In this document: positions 33,760 to 45,338 of the stretch, piece after piece | How the letters are laid out: each line of letters begins with the position of its first letter | Numbering within the stretch: position 1 is the first letter of the stretch | DNA from: Pegoplata infirma | Lineage: Eukaryota > Arthropoda > Insecta > Diptera > Anthomyiidae | DNA: 64,000 nucleotides | NCBI GenBank assembly: GCA_963921195.1 | Contig: OY992537.1 | Span: forward strand, 207,517,736 to 207,581,735 | Reading direction: 5' to 3' | Position numbers and translations under genes: made by a program | The notes under the pieces: generated by a model | What the model was told of the DNA's origin: nothing | Databases searched by the model: none | Seen by the model: only the letters and a program-made list of their open reading frames with translations

Positions 33760-34690
33760 GTACACACAAATATTCGGCAAAACATTATCATTATTCAATG
33801 GTTTGGGCAAAAATTTTTTAACATTTTGGAGGAAAAGATTCGGCATAGACATACAAAACACTCTTACTTGTTTTTTTTGTACTTTTGTTAAACAAATGGA
33901 ACATTTTTATGTCTCTAAGAAGTTCAGACGAAATTTTAGTGGAACTATTTTTTGTAAAAAATATGGTTTTGCTTAAAAAAAGTGCTGGATTATAATGTAT
34001 ACAAAAAAAGATTTTTGACGAAAAAATCAGACTTTTAACAAAAAAAAAATGTTGATAAAATAAAAAATTTCATAAAAAAAAAGTTTTGATGGAAAAAAAA
34101 TGTGTTAAAAAAAAAATTTTATAAAAAAAAGCATGTTGATAAAAAAAATAAAAAAAAAAAAAAATAAAAAAAAAAAATTGAGACATTTTTACTTAAGAAA
34201 AAGTTTTAGATTTTTGCACATTATTAGGATATTTCTAGTATATAAATTCTCATATTCCAAGAAGTTTTACCGAAAGAAAAAAATTTTTTTGATACTTTCT
34301 TGGTTTGTTAAATTTTAAAATATTTGTTAATGATTTTCTGCTTCTTAAGACTTGAATAATTTTCTATAAACATATTTTTGTCATAAATTTATGTTTATAA
34401 GAGTTTTTTTCCATTTTTTTGTTTTTTATTTATTAATACATTTTTGAACAAAAAAATAATTATTAAAAATATTTTTATTGCTGTTGCATTTGAGTTGTAA
34501 TTAATTTCATAGAAAATATGAAATTTTAAATTTACAATTCATAAAAAAAGAGAAAATAAACCACAACGACATGAAAATCTTTTATTTAACCTTATTTGAC
34601 GCCCCTTTTTTTCAATAGCAATGAATATAAAACACACACATATCAAAACTTACACACACATTATCACACACACACATTTACATAGTTACT
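33760..34690. other. AT-rich spacer with poly-A tracts and (CA)n
   Basis: A-rich tract with GATAAAAAAA words at 33980-34170 and a CACACA-rich patch at 34633-34680. Open frames here are K/F/N-rich noise. Confidence 0.45.
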
Positions 34691-34790
34691 TACACTATCT
34701 ATATATATAAAAGAGTAATGTGACTGACTGACTGACTGACTGACTTATTGACTGATTCATCATCGCCCAGCCCAAACCGCTGAAGCTAGA

Positions 34791-35510
34791 GACTTGAAAT
34801 TTGGACTGTAGGTTCACCTCCCGGAATATAGATCCACTAAGGCTGGATTTTAGCCAGTGTTGATTCTAAGGGGGTAAAAAGGGTAAAAAACTGTACTTTT
34901 GGTACTTTTTATATCTCCTGAAATAATGGTCGTAGAGACTTGAAATTTGGACTGAATGTTCACCTCCCGGAATATAGATCCAGTATAGCTGGATTTTTCC
35001 CAATGTTGATTCTAAGGGGACAAAAAGGGTAAAAAACTGTACTTTTGGTACTTTTTATATCTCCTGATATAATGGTCACAGAGACTTGAAATTTGGACTG
35101 TATGTTCAACTCCTGGAATATAGATTCAGTAAGGCCGGATTTTTGCCAATGTTGATTCTAAGGGGGTAAAAAGGGTTAAAAACTGTACTTTTGGTACTTT
35201 TTATATCTTCTGAAATAATGGTTACTGAAACTTGAAATTTGGACTGTATGTTCACCTCCCGGAAAATAGATCCAGTGAGGCTGGATTTTTGCCAATGTTG
35301 ATTCTAAGGGGGTAAAAAGGGTAAAAAACTGTACTTTTGGTACTTTTTATATCTCCTGAAATAATGGTCATAGAGACTTAAAATTTGCAATGTAGGTTCA
35401 CCTCCCGGAAAAAATATTCACCAAGGCTGGGTTTTTGCCAATGTTGACTCTACGGGGGTAAAATGGAAAAAAGTGTACCTTTGGTACTTTTTTTAATTTA
35501 TTGAAATAAT
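34791..35510 (+). repeat. 146-bp tandem repeat (five units)
   Basis: GACTTGAAATTTGGACTG or a close variant begins at 34791, 34937, 35083, 35229 and 35375, an exact 146-base period. Each unit also contains TTCACCTCCCGGAA, GTTGATTCTAAGGGGGTAAA and GTACTTTTGGTACTTTTTAT. More diverged units continue after the pentamer array (about 37085-37450). Confidence 0.85.
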
Positions 35511-35511
35511 G

Positions 35512-35594
35512 GTACCTTTTATAAAAAGTACATTTTATAAAAAGTACCTTTTATAAAAAGTACCTTTTATAAAAAGCATCTTTTATAAAAAGTA
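35512..35594. repeat. 16-bp tandem repeat ACCTTTTATAAAAAGT, left block
   Basis: About five units. The unit is nearly self-complementary and resembles the GGTACTTTTTATATC segment of the 146-bp repeat. The last unit runs into the pentamer array through AGTACCTTACCTTAC. Confidence 0.85.
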
Positions 35595-36905
35595 CCTTAC
35601 CTTACCTTACCTTACCTTAACTTACCTTACCTTGCCTTACCTTACCTTACCTTACCTTACCTTACCTTACCTTACCTTACCTTACCTTACCTTACCTTAC
35701 CTTACCTTACCTTACCTTACCTTACCTTACCTTACCTTACCTTACCTTACCTTACCTTACCTTACCTTACCTTACCTTACCTTACCTTACCTTACCTTAC
35801 CTTACCTTACCTTACCTTACCTTACCTTACCTTACCTTACCTTACCTTACCTTACCTTACCTTACCTTACCTTACCTTACCTTACCTTACCTTACCTTAC
35901 CTTACCTTACCTTACCTTACCTTACCTTACCTTACCTTACCTTACCTTACCTTACCTTACCTTACCTTACCTTACCTTACCTTACCTTACCTTACCTTAC
36001 CTTACCTTACCTTACCTTACCTTACCTTACCTTACCTTACCTTACCTTACCTTACCTTACCTTACCTTACCTTACCTTACCTTACCTTACCTTACCTTAC
36101 CTTACCTTACCTTACCTTACCTTACCTTACCTTACCTTACCTTACCTTACCTTACCTTACCTTACCTTACCTTACCTTACCTTACCTTACCTTACCTTAC
36201 CTTACCTTACCTTACCTTACCTTACCTTACCTTACCTTACCTTACCTTACCTTACCTTACCTTACCTTACCTTACCTTACCTTACCTTACCTTACCTTAC
36301 CTTACCTTACCTTACCTTACCTTACCTTACCTTACCTTACCTTACCTTACCTTACCTTACCTTACCTTACCTTACCTTACCTTACCTTACCTTACCTTAC
36401 CTTACCTTACCTTACCTTACCTTACCTTACCTTACCTTACCTTACCTTACCTTACCTTACCTTACCTTACCTTACCTTACCTTACCTTACCTTACCTTAC
36501 CTTACCTTACCTTACCTTACCTTACCTTACCTTACCTTACCTTACCTTACCTTACCTTACCTTACCTTACCTTACCTTACCTTACCTTACCTTACCTTAC
36601 CTTACCTTACCTTACCTTACCTTACCTTACCTTACCTTACCTTACCTTACCTTACCTTACCTTACCTTACCTTACCTTACCTTACCTTACCTTACCTTAC
36701 CTTACCTTACCTTACCTTACCTTACCTTACCTTACCTTACCTTACCTTACCTTACCTTACCTTACCTTACCTTACCTTACCTTACCTTACCTTACCTTAC
36801 CTTACCTTACCTTACCTTACCTTACCTTACCTTACCTTACCTTACCTTACCTAACCTTACCTTACCTTACCTTACCTTACCTTACCTTACCTTACCTTAC
36901 CTTAC
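35595..36905. repeat. (CCTTA)n pentanucleotide satellite, ~262 units
   Basis: 1,311 bases of CCTTA with only three substitutions seen: A for C at 35620, G for A at 35634 and A for T at 36853. Because the period is five it reads open in all phases without a stop on the plus strand, producing a 425-codon Pro-Tyr-Leu-Thr-Leu pseudo-frame that is not a gene. It is not the insect telomere repeat (TTAGG/CCTAA). Confidence 0.95.
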
Positions 36906-37045
36906 ATAAAAAGTACCTTTTATAAAAAGTTTCTTTTATAAAAAGTACCTTTTATAAAAAGTACCTTTAATAAAAAGTATCTTTTATAAAAAGAACCTTT
37001 TATAAAAAGTACCTTCTATAAAAAGTACCTTCTATAAAAAGTACG
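36906..37045. repeat. 16-bp tandem repeat, right block
   Basis: About nine ACCTTTTATAAAAAGT units with single-base variants resume directly after the pentamers, so the pentamer array is inserted into, or grew from within, one continuous 16-bp array. Confidence 0.85.
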
Positions 37046-37903
37046 CTTTGTTAAAAGTACCGAAAGTACACTTTTTGGTACTTTTATATTTCCTGAAATA
37101 ATAAAAAACATAGAAACTTAAAATTGACAAAGGTTCGCCTCTCGGAAAATAAAGGGATTAAAAGGAATAAAAAAGTGTACTTATTTATTTCCTGATATAA
37201 TGGTCCCAGAAACTTAAAATTTGGAATATAAAATCCTTCGGTGAAAAAAGAGATTGGGAAAATCTTTTTGGAAATTCCGTTTCTTAACGGGGATACAAAG
37301 TACTTTTAATATTTGCTGAAACAATGATCGTAGATAATTGAAATATGGATTGTAGGATCCTTCGGTGAAGAAAAAACATTCTGGAAGAGGTACTTTTTTT
37401 AAATTCCATTTCTAATGGGGGTAATTAAGTGTACTTTTGGTACTTTTTTTGCTCCTATAATAATGACCTTAGAAGATGGAACTGGAACTGAAATGGCGTA
37501 GAACGGGGAACAATATGAAATAGAGCAGGGAACAATATGGAATGATATTTTCAACTCAAATTTTTGGTGTTTACCTTTTTTTACTCCATATTTTTTTATA
37601 CCAATTTCTTTTTTCACTGAAATATTTATTCACTCTAAATCCAAAACCCCGACATAAGGGCTCGAAAATTCTCATTATATTTTTCCCCCGGAACGAACAT
37701 GATAACGTACCAGCAAAGTTATTAAAATTTTATTGTTTAAATTATTCATTGAAATATTTTTTTATGGAAGACTTTAACGTCCACAAGTAAATAAAACAAA
37801 GACTACGTAGGGGAATTTTTTTGAAATCGATAGAATAATTCTGATCCTTCTATTATCCGGTATTCAATACAACCGGTAACGAAGTACCGGGATTGTAAGC
37901 TAG

Positions 37904-38545
37904 TAGTACTATAAATGGCATTGGAAGATTTATGGCAACACAATTAATCAGTGTGTATTCATGATGTTTTTCGTTCTTATGATGAGTCTTATAGTTCTTT
38001 GTTGTTGCTGATGATACTGCTGCTGATGCTGCTGTTGGTGGTAAATAATGTTGTTGCTGCTGCTGCTGCCTTAAATGTCTTTATGTTTGTATCTGTGTGT
38101 GTTGTAAGTTGTCAACCATATACTCTATGCCACAATTGTAAATATGTCTGTTATGTTAAATAATTATAATGAGCAAGAAGAAGAAAAAAACATTTCAGCT
38201 TGTTGCATTCAACACTACTATGATAGTCTGACTCTTATATTTTAATTAGAGTTTTTCATGGGATTTCCCGACATTTTTAAATATCGAAATCCTGGGAAAT
38301 AGAACAGGAATTCCTGGGAGTTTTTTATGGTTCTTTTGATTGATCATGTGTTGACTATTTTTTATGCAATTTTTTATAGATTTTATTAAAATACTTGAAA
38401 ATTGATAGCAGGGACTGACGCAGTCGAAAGAAGGACCCAAAATGTTTCCAAAGAGAGACTTACTAATTGGAAAAATTTCTCAAAATCTGAGACTACGATA
38501 AGAAAAATGTCACACAATCTTAAACTTTGATTGTAAATATACCTC
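37904..38545. other. Spacer with GCTGCTGTT-rich patch
   Basis: GTTGTTGCTGATGATACTGC / GCTGCTGCTGCC triplet-rich DNA at about 38000-38072. A decayed ~120-bp piece with GGGATTTCCCGACATTTTTA and AATCCTGGGAAA lies at 38258-38320. No gene. Confidence 0.45.
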
Positions 38546-38549
38546 ACGC

Positions 38550-38990
38550 TGATCACGTGATTTGAGTGATTCACGTGATTTGAGTGATTCACGTGAATCA
38601 CGCGTGAGTATGAGTGATTTGCATTTCAATCACGTGATTGTGAGTGAGCGTGAGTTGAAAAAAAATCTGAGTGAGTGATTAGTGAGTAAGTCACTTACTT
38701 TTTGCGTGATTTAATTTTTTGACTTGCCTAATTTTTTTGTTTTTTTTTGTGATTCTTGTAAAAAATATTTTTTAGTTTTTTTTTGGTTACAAAATTTTAT
38801 TGCGTGAGTAGATTTTGCGTGACTCTTGCGAGAGCGTGAGTAATTTTTTTATATTCACGTTAACAGTGAGTGAGCTTGAGTAAAAATAAAGTTTACGTGA
38901 GTGATTAGTGAGTGATTCGATTTATGTTTGCGTGAGCGTGAGTAAGTGTGAGTCAAAATCCACTCGCGCTCCCATCTCTACTCAGAACTG
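38550..38990. mobile_element. CGTGAG-family element
   Basis: Starts near TCACGCTGATCACGTG with two GATTTGAGTGATTCACGT units, continues as GTGAGCGTGAG mosaic and ends CACTCGCGCTCCCATCTCTA, matching the family's CATCTCTA end. The left terminus is not clearly preserved and no target duplication was found. Confidence 0.55.
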
Positions 38991-38994
38991 AGAA

Positions 38995-39555
38995 ATTTTA
39001 TTTCTGAGGCCTGAATTACACTGTGCAACAAATTTAACAGGCATCGAGTGAATCTTGAACGGGCAAAAAAAATATATACCAATAGAAGAACAAACCCTTC
39101 GAAGGATTATGAAAACTTAGCTCGAGTTCTTTTTTATGGTCCGCTGAATTTTTTAATTTTTTTTTTTAAAGGCGTTTGGAATAAGTAAAAAAAAATGGAT
39201 AAGATCTGATTCTGAATTAAAAAATGTTAAACGATGTCTTCAGTGAAATTTAATGACGGTTCTTTTCGTAGAACACATTAACCCTTTATCAACTATTTTT
39301 AGGGGTCATTTTGATATTTTTTCAAATTTTCTTACTACATTGCCAATATTTTTTTTTTAGGTCTTAGCACATAAATTTGTTCCGTTTAAGCTGTTTTCGC
39401 GACTTTTATAAGAAAATTTACGAATTTAAGGTTTTTAGATTATTTAAATTGTTTATATGCTTTAACCTATTTCGATCCTCTGTTCGATTTTTCGAACAGT
39501 AGAGAACACCTTTTAAAAAAAATATTTATGTATGAAAAAGGCGGAATTTCGGTTG
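38995..39555. other. AT-rich spacer, nothing recognised
   Basis: Contains AACCCTTTATCAACTATTTT and GGGGTCATTTTGATAT, reminiscent of words in the 7265-10009 element but too short to call. Confidence 0.4.
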
Positions 39556-40030
39556 CACTCAAAAAAAACCTTGTCAAATTACTAGAAAAAGTCTCGTAAT
39601 CCCATTATTTCTTGTTGTTTACCAAATAATTTTCGTTCAAAATTTAAATTTTTTTTTGTAATTTGACAGTTTTTCTTGTAATTTTACAAATTTCCAAGAT
39701 TTTTTTACAAAAAAAATCTAGTAAATTTACGAGAATTTCTTGTAAGTTTTATTTCGCCAAAAAAGTTGTAAATTTACAGTTTTATTGGTAAAAATATTTT
39801 AAAATTACAAACATACTCGTAATTTTTACTGGGAATTCTAGTAAAATTGTAAATTTTATCGTGTCAAAAAATTTGTAAATTTACAATTTAATTGGTAAAA
39901 ACCTTGTAAAATTACAAAATTATTGGTAAAAAGCTTGTAAAATTACTAGAAATTCTTGTCAATTAGGAGGTAGCAAAAAAAAAATGGTAACAAACTTTTC
40001 TCGTAATTTTACAAAGTTTTTTTTTTTGTG
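39556..40030. mobile_element. CACTCAAAAAAAACCTTG family, copy 2
   Basis: The left end CACTCAAAAAAAACCTTGTC mirrors the right end ACAAAGTTTTTTTTTTTGTG. The interior shares GTAAATTTACGAGAATTTC and TCGTAATTTTTAC blocks with 10364-11362. No convincing target duplication. Confidence 0.6.
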
Positions 40031-40089
40031 CTTTCCACGAAATTGCGACGGTCTTTTTCGGTCCAACGGACTGCACTTTCTGGTGGTTG

Positions 40090-40610
40090 CACTTAGAAAA
40101 TTATTGCAGTTACTACATGCCGGTCATTTATGTAGTAAGTAGTAGTTGTTGTTTTTAACTACAACTTCAGTTGTTTTAGTATGAAAAATCTCAAAAAACT
40201 ATTTTTTGTATTCGTTTTAAAAAATAAATGGAAAAAATTACTACATTGTAGTAACAGTAGTTTTATGTAGTTTTTCTTAGTATATAAAAAAACTTGTAAT
40301 TTTCTATAAGTTTTTAGAAAAACGGATGTGATGAACGAGTTGGAAGTGTCAGATGCAGCAGAAATGATTTCCAAATAATTTTAACCGTTTTTGACGTTTA
40401 GAAGAAAATTCTGACAATTTGAGTTACAGTAAAAACAACTGTAATTTGAAGTAGTTTTTACCGCTTTTTGTAGTTGTTAATCAATAGTTAAAAACAACAA
40501 CAATTTTTGGTTGATTTTACCGTAAAATGTAGTGGACGCCTAAACAACAACAAATGTAGTAGTTTTAACTGTCTTTTGTAGTGGAATCTACCGTCATAAT
40601 TTTTTGAGTG
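40090..40610. mobile_element. TIR element with TTGTAGTTGTT motifs
   Basis: The left end CACTTAGAAAATTATTGCAG pairs with the right end CGTCATAATTTTTTGAGTG. The interior repeats TAGTAGTTGTTGTTTTTAAC and AACAACAACAATT in both orientations. A related right end (CCGACATTTTTTGAGTG, preceded by CAGTTGTTTTTTGC) lies near 50310. Non-coding. Confidence 0.6.
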
Positions 40611-41090
40611 TGCTTAAAATGGACCCATATGGAACAAGGATATTCTAGATATAATTGCCAATCTACCAACAATTTTTTTGTCCTGGTCGTAGAACAAAAA
40701 ATTTAAAAAATCAGCTGTTAAACTCGTATATTTCCATGTATTTACATGAAATTGCGATGGGCAACAAAAATGTATCGTATGGACAATAATGACAGAGATA
40801 TTGGCATTTTAAAATTTTCCGAAATGCGAATTTTTAATTAAAAATGTCGGCCCCATTTTGTCCACACATGGATAGAGGAATATTTTTCTTTGCTGTCTTT
40901 CATTTAAAAATCTTTTCCATTTTGCTTTTTCTTGCTTAGTTTTCAAGATATCAGCATTTGTAATTTTTAGTGAAAAACAAATCCCGAGTAAAAAAAAAAA
41001 TTTCAAGATCTCAAAATTGGCTGTTTAAAGTTGGATCAGATATTGATCTAAATGTATTATTTTAGATACACAAATATAAAAAATTATACA
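40611..41090. other. AT-rich spacer, nothing recognised
   Basis: No inverted repeats or gene signals were found. Confidence 0.4.
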
Positions 41091-41093
41091 ATT

Positions 41094-41708
41094 CCCAGCA
41101 AAAACTTACATTACCAAATAATGAGTTAAAATGCCAATATACTTATAGATAAGTACTTATTCATTGGCATTTTAACTCATTATTTTAACATGGGGGTGAC
41201 ATTGGCAGCAAGTACTTACTTAGACAGCTTATTAATAATGACTTAAATAAGTGGTTATTTTACTGCATAAAAATAAGAAGTTCTAAAAATAGATTTTTTT
41301 ATTAATTTTAATAAAAAAATACAATAACAAAACAGCAACAAATTTAAAAAAAACTTTTTTGTTCTGCCCAGATACGGGTTCGAACCCAGCATCTTAGGAC
41401 TGACAGCCACAGCCTCTACCTCCTAGGCTATTGCGTTCTCATAACGATGAATGGTTAAAAACAAATGTTAGCTAAACACAAAGATTTATGAAAGTAAAGA
41501 CAAAAAACAAACAAAAATAAAAAACAAAAATTCTTATGCATGTTAAGTTGTATTAGCATATTTCTACTTATAAATAAGTACTTATTTATCAAAAATATGC
41601 CATATTAATAAGTCATTATAAATGTGATTCAAAATAATTTGGAGGATAAGTATATATTACTAAATAAGATAATTATAATGACATTGTCATTACCAAGTTT
41701 TTGCTGGG
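41094..41708. mobile_element. TIR element with CCCAGCAAAAACTT ends and tRNA-like core
   Basis: The left end CCCAGCAAAAACTTACATTACC is mirrored by AATGACATTGTCATTACCAAG plus TTTTTGCTGGG. AAGTACTTATT words in both orientations (ATAAGTACTTATTCATTGGC, TAAATAAGTACTTATTTATC) lie in each half. A tRNA-like sequence is in the middle (41365-41440). Orphan ends of the family are at 3396 and 4784. The flanks offer at most a short TT-type duplication. Confidence 0.7.
41365..41440 (-). other. tRNA-like sequence (pol III A/B boxes) inside the TIR element
   Basis: On the minus strand: GAACGCAATAGCCTAGGAGG, then TAGAGGCTGTGGC, then GATGCTGGGTTCGAACCCGT. The B box is GGTTCGAACCC (plus 41376-41387, a perfect palindrome GGGTTCGAACCC) and the A-box-like TAGCCTAGGAGG is at plus 41419-41430, 31 bases apart. 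A GCC/GGC D stem can form. The acceptor ends do not pair and no good anticodon stem is seen, so this is a tRNA relic or a SINE-type promoter, not a working tRNA gene. Confidence 0.65.
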
Positions 41709-42166
41709 TTAGATCCGAATTTTGGTGACATCCAATTAAATCAACTGATCTTATTTTATGTAAATTAATATAGATTTATATAATTACGTAAAGTCAGATA
41801 TATTTATGTATAACCTCAGATAAGAAAATAGAGCCACAACAAATCTTAGATAAAATTTGAACTGAACATATAAAAAGTCATACATAATTTAATATGATTG
41901 TATTAAATTATATATCATTATATCAAAACTTTTTTACTAGGGTTACGAAATTGTTCATAAGTTTCTTAAAAATTATTCTTTCTCCCTTGACATAGTATTT
42001 CAGTTTCCATTCTTGATTTGTTCTTAAAATTGGTGGAAAAAGAACTTTTTTGAAAAAAAAAAAAAAATTAATAAAAAGACCGGTCTGCCTGGGTAGATCA
42101 AATACCGGTTAATCGGGTAGACCGGTTTTCGGTCTACTTCCTCTAATTCGTACACTTCACAATACA
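41709..42166. other. AT-rich spacer
   Basis: TTATATAATTACG / AGTCAGATATA words recur weakly. ACCGGTCTGCC..GACCGGTTTTCGGTC at about 42078-42135 is a small inverted repeat. No gene. Confidence 0.4.
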
Positions 42167-44315
42167 TCTTAGACTAGAGTTTGCAAATAATCGAGATATT
42201 TCATAATCGCGATTACGATTAAAAAAATTGCCGTTAATCGCGATTACGATTAATCGAATTTTTTAAATAATTTGAGTTGCAATAGCTTTAAAAAAATCTT
42301 TTGAAATTTTCATTTTAGAAAGTACGAAAATGCAAAAATTATTCAGCCTTACTACAAGAAAATAAAATAAATTTAAAATGAGCTTTTAGTTTTATTTCCA
42401 TACAAATTGTTTTTGTTTTTAAAATCGACTTTCAAAAAATGTATTGAAAATTTGAAATTTAAAATAAAACTTTTGTTAAAATAGACTTTTTGTTTTCTTG
42501 TGGTTAGGGCCATTATTTTTAAGAAATAAAGTTAAAAACTTTCGAACTTTCGAGATTTTGGTCACAGTCTCTTTTTTAGTATATCATTGCGCATCGAAAG
42601 AACGCTCGAGCGCCCTTGAGAACTTATTGTTAAGACATTTTTTTAAAACTTATAATTAAAATTCTTTGTTATGAAAATTTTACATATACTTTAGTTTTTG
42701 ACATCTTTAACATCAAAAAGATTTTTGGAGAAAAATACTGGATTTTCTTACATCTTTATTGCGCTTAAATAAACTCTACAAAGAGTGCTTCAATCAGCAC
42801 TGAAAAGACACATGATTTGACTGCGTCTTAATAGGTCTTTATCTGTGCTTCTAAAGAGTATACTAAACTGTGACTGGTTTGGATTCGCTCTTTGGGTCGT
42901 GATTCCTTTCCAAAAGCTGCTTCCTTCCAGTTCATCAAAATTTCTGTGCGGTCGTGTCGGAATACCTGCCAATGGCCAGTGAAGGAGCTAATTGCGAGGA
43001 AATTTATTAAAAAAGTTTACAAGGCATCATTTATCGGCAACCAGCGGTCAAAGTATGAAAAAATTACGTTTTTTTTTTAAACTTCATGTCCAAACTGTTA
43101 GACCAATCCGACTAAAGCCTTTTGAGTATATTTTAAAAACAAACATATTTAAAACTTACTCATATCAGAATTTGAATTTTCCTTTAAATTTGAATGACTT
43201 TTATGAGAAAAGGAAAGAAAAATCGCAAACAAGTTAAATATCACCATAAAAATTTTCCGTTTCAAAAAATCGGTACCAGAACGCATCATATAATCCTGCA
43301 ATCGATTCTATTAAACATTCCAGAATCAATGATTTTTGATTGAAATTGTTCCGAAAGTAATCGTTTTTTAGAGTGATTTAGTTTTTTTGAAAAATAATTT
43401 CAAATAGAAATTTCAAAATGGGTTTCAAAAAATTTTGGAACTGATTTAAATTCGTTATAAAAACAGTGTATTTCATAGAAAATTACACTGTGCTACAAAT
43501 GAGCAAAAATAAAATATGCAGGGGTTCTCATATGAAAATTCGGGTTGGTTGGAGTCCATAGAGTACTGATATACTCATAGTTTTTCTGGATCACTTCGTT
43601 TAGTACGTTTTTTATTGGCAAATGTGTTGAAAAACGGCAATTCTTAAATTACAACTTTAAAAAATTATTTCTTTGTTAGTTTGCAACCGATTTTCGATTT
43701 TGTAGATTTTTTTGAAAGGTATAAGTCTTACCTTTTAAACAAGACAAAAATATTAAAAATCGATCAAGAATTGGCTGAGCTATGATCGTTTAAGTTAAAA
43801 AAAATCCAATTTTTTGAAAAATTTGTCATGTTCTTTATACTCTAAGTTGAAAGTGCATCATTAAACAATTTTTTTTTTATTTTTGTATAAAAGCATAGTA
43901 AAGTAGCTTTCCAAAACACCAAAAACCATACCAATCGGTTAAAAAATGAATGAGTTATGCTAAGTTTCGTGATAGGACATTTTTAATTTTTTTCAGAAAT
44001 GCTTGTAATTCAGGTATTATTCATAAATCTTATTGCTAGTAGTAATTTTATGTGCCTATGCATATAAACAAGAGATGGTAACATAATTAGATTTGTGCGT
44101 GATTGACACATGATCACAAGTGAGCGTGATTGAAAATCAATTTTACTCACGTCGCTGTAAGTGAGTGTCAGTGGAATAAAAAAGCGTGAGTGAAATAAAA
44201 AAAAATTCAGAACCCGTTCTGAAATTTTCCATTTTTTGAAAAAGTCAATTTATAAAAAATCCGGCCACATTTGTTTTTTTTTTGTAAATTTTTTTTAAAG
44301 ATTAGATGTTTGTCT

Positions 44316-44771
44316 AAGAGATGGTCACGTGAGTGAATTTTAACTTTCATAATAATTTTTCTTCTAACACTCACTCACAATCACGTGTTTAAATTTAATA
44401 CAACTCACACTCACGTACGCCGATGCAAGAGTCACTCACGCTTACGTTGACTCACACTCACGATATTCTTATTTATACTAAAAATAATTTCAAAAATCTT
44501 TCAAAATTTTCAGCAAAATCTAAAATTTTACATTTGTTTTGATTTTTTCGGGACGAAATCTGAAGTTAAGCAAAATTTTACATTTTTTTTGTTGCTTTTT
44601 TTGGAATGAAAGGAAATATGAAGAGAAAATAAATCACGCAAACTCACGCAAAAAAATCAACTCACGCTCACTCTTTCACGCAATAATCTTTCTCACACTC
44701 ACTCACAATCACGTGAGTAAAATTGAATTCAGTCACACTCACGCTCTTATCTGCTCATGTTCCCATCTCTA
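44316..44771. mobile_element. CGTGAG-family hAT-like MITE in the left arm, 8-bp TSD
   Basis: AAGAGATGGTCACGTGAGTG at the start and CATGTTCCCATCTCTA at the end, flanked by GTTTGTCT at 44308-44315 and 44772-44779. The interior is ACTCACACTCACG mosaic. Same family as 33419-33752. Confidence 0.8.
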
Positions 44772-45338
44772 GTTTGTCTATCCACACAAAAAAATTGTAA
44801 TGTGTTTTTTTCGTTATTTTCGAGAAATCGCATTTGAATTTTGAATTTCATGACAATTTGGTAATTTGCTTGATTCAACGTAGCGTATGACTAATGCAAA
44901 TATGAAATAGTCATTCGCTACGTTGAAACAAGAAAATACAAGCAAATTACAAAATTGTTATGAAAATTAATATTCAAATGCGATTTTCTGAAAAAACATA
45001 TGTCTGAATTTATTTGTGTGGATAGACAAACATCTAAGCTTAAAAAAAAGTGGCCGGGTTTTTGATAAATTGACTTTTTTTAAAAAGTCAAAAATTTCAG
45101 AACTAATTCTGAAAAAATTCAGAAAATCGCATTTGAATATTAATTTTCATAACAATTTTGTAATTTGCTTGTATTTTCTTGTTTCAACGAAGTGAATGAC
45201 TACTAAATATTTGCATTAGTCACACGCTTCGTTGAACCAGCAAATTACCAAATTGTCATGAAATTCAAAATTCAAATGCGATTTCTCGAAAATAACGAAA
45301 AAAAACACATTACAATTTTTTTGTGTGGATAGACAAAC

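Larger units (their letters stand above)
34698..37903 (+). mobile_element. Helitron-like element carrying tandem arrays
   Basis: The 5' end is A|TCTATATATATAAAAG, followed by (GACT)n. The 3' end has the hairpin CCGGTAACGAAGTACCGG (6-bp stem, 6-base loop) and, ten bases later, CTAG|T at 37900-37903. TC start, hairpin, CTRR end, A/T insertion site and no target duplication or TIR are the Helitron hallmarks. Inside are five 146-bp tandem units, 16-bp repeats and the CCTTA array. There is no RepHel coding sequence, so it is non-autonomous. A related 3' end is at 63200 and a fragment at 25958. Confidence 0.75.

Noticed and set aside
35595..36905. Insect telomere repeat
   Set aside because: The insect telomeric pentamer is TTAGG (CCTAA). 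Here the unit is CCTTA/TAAGG; only one CCTAA variant is present, and the array is interior to an element.
35632..36909. 425-codon open frame
   Set aside because: It is only the translation of the CCTTA pentamer, which lacks stops in every phase on the plus strand; no start context, no domain.
37969..38163. 70-codon frame with short Leu/Val/Ala runs
   Set aside because: Translation of GTTGTTGCTGCTG simple sequence; no flanking coding signal.
42790..42972. Possible hAT transposase remnant inside 42175-46717
   Set aside because: Only 60 codons and no recognisable hAT motif; left as unassigned rather than called a pseudogene.
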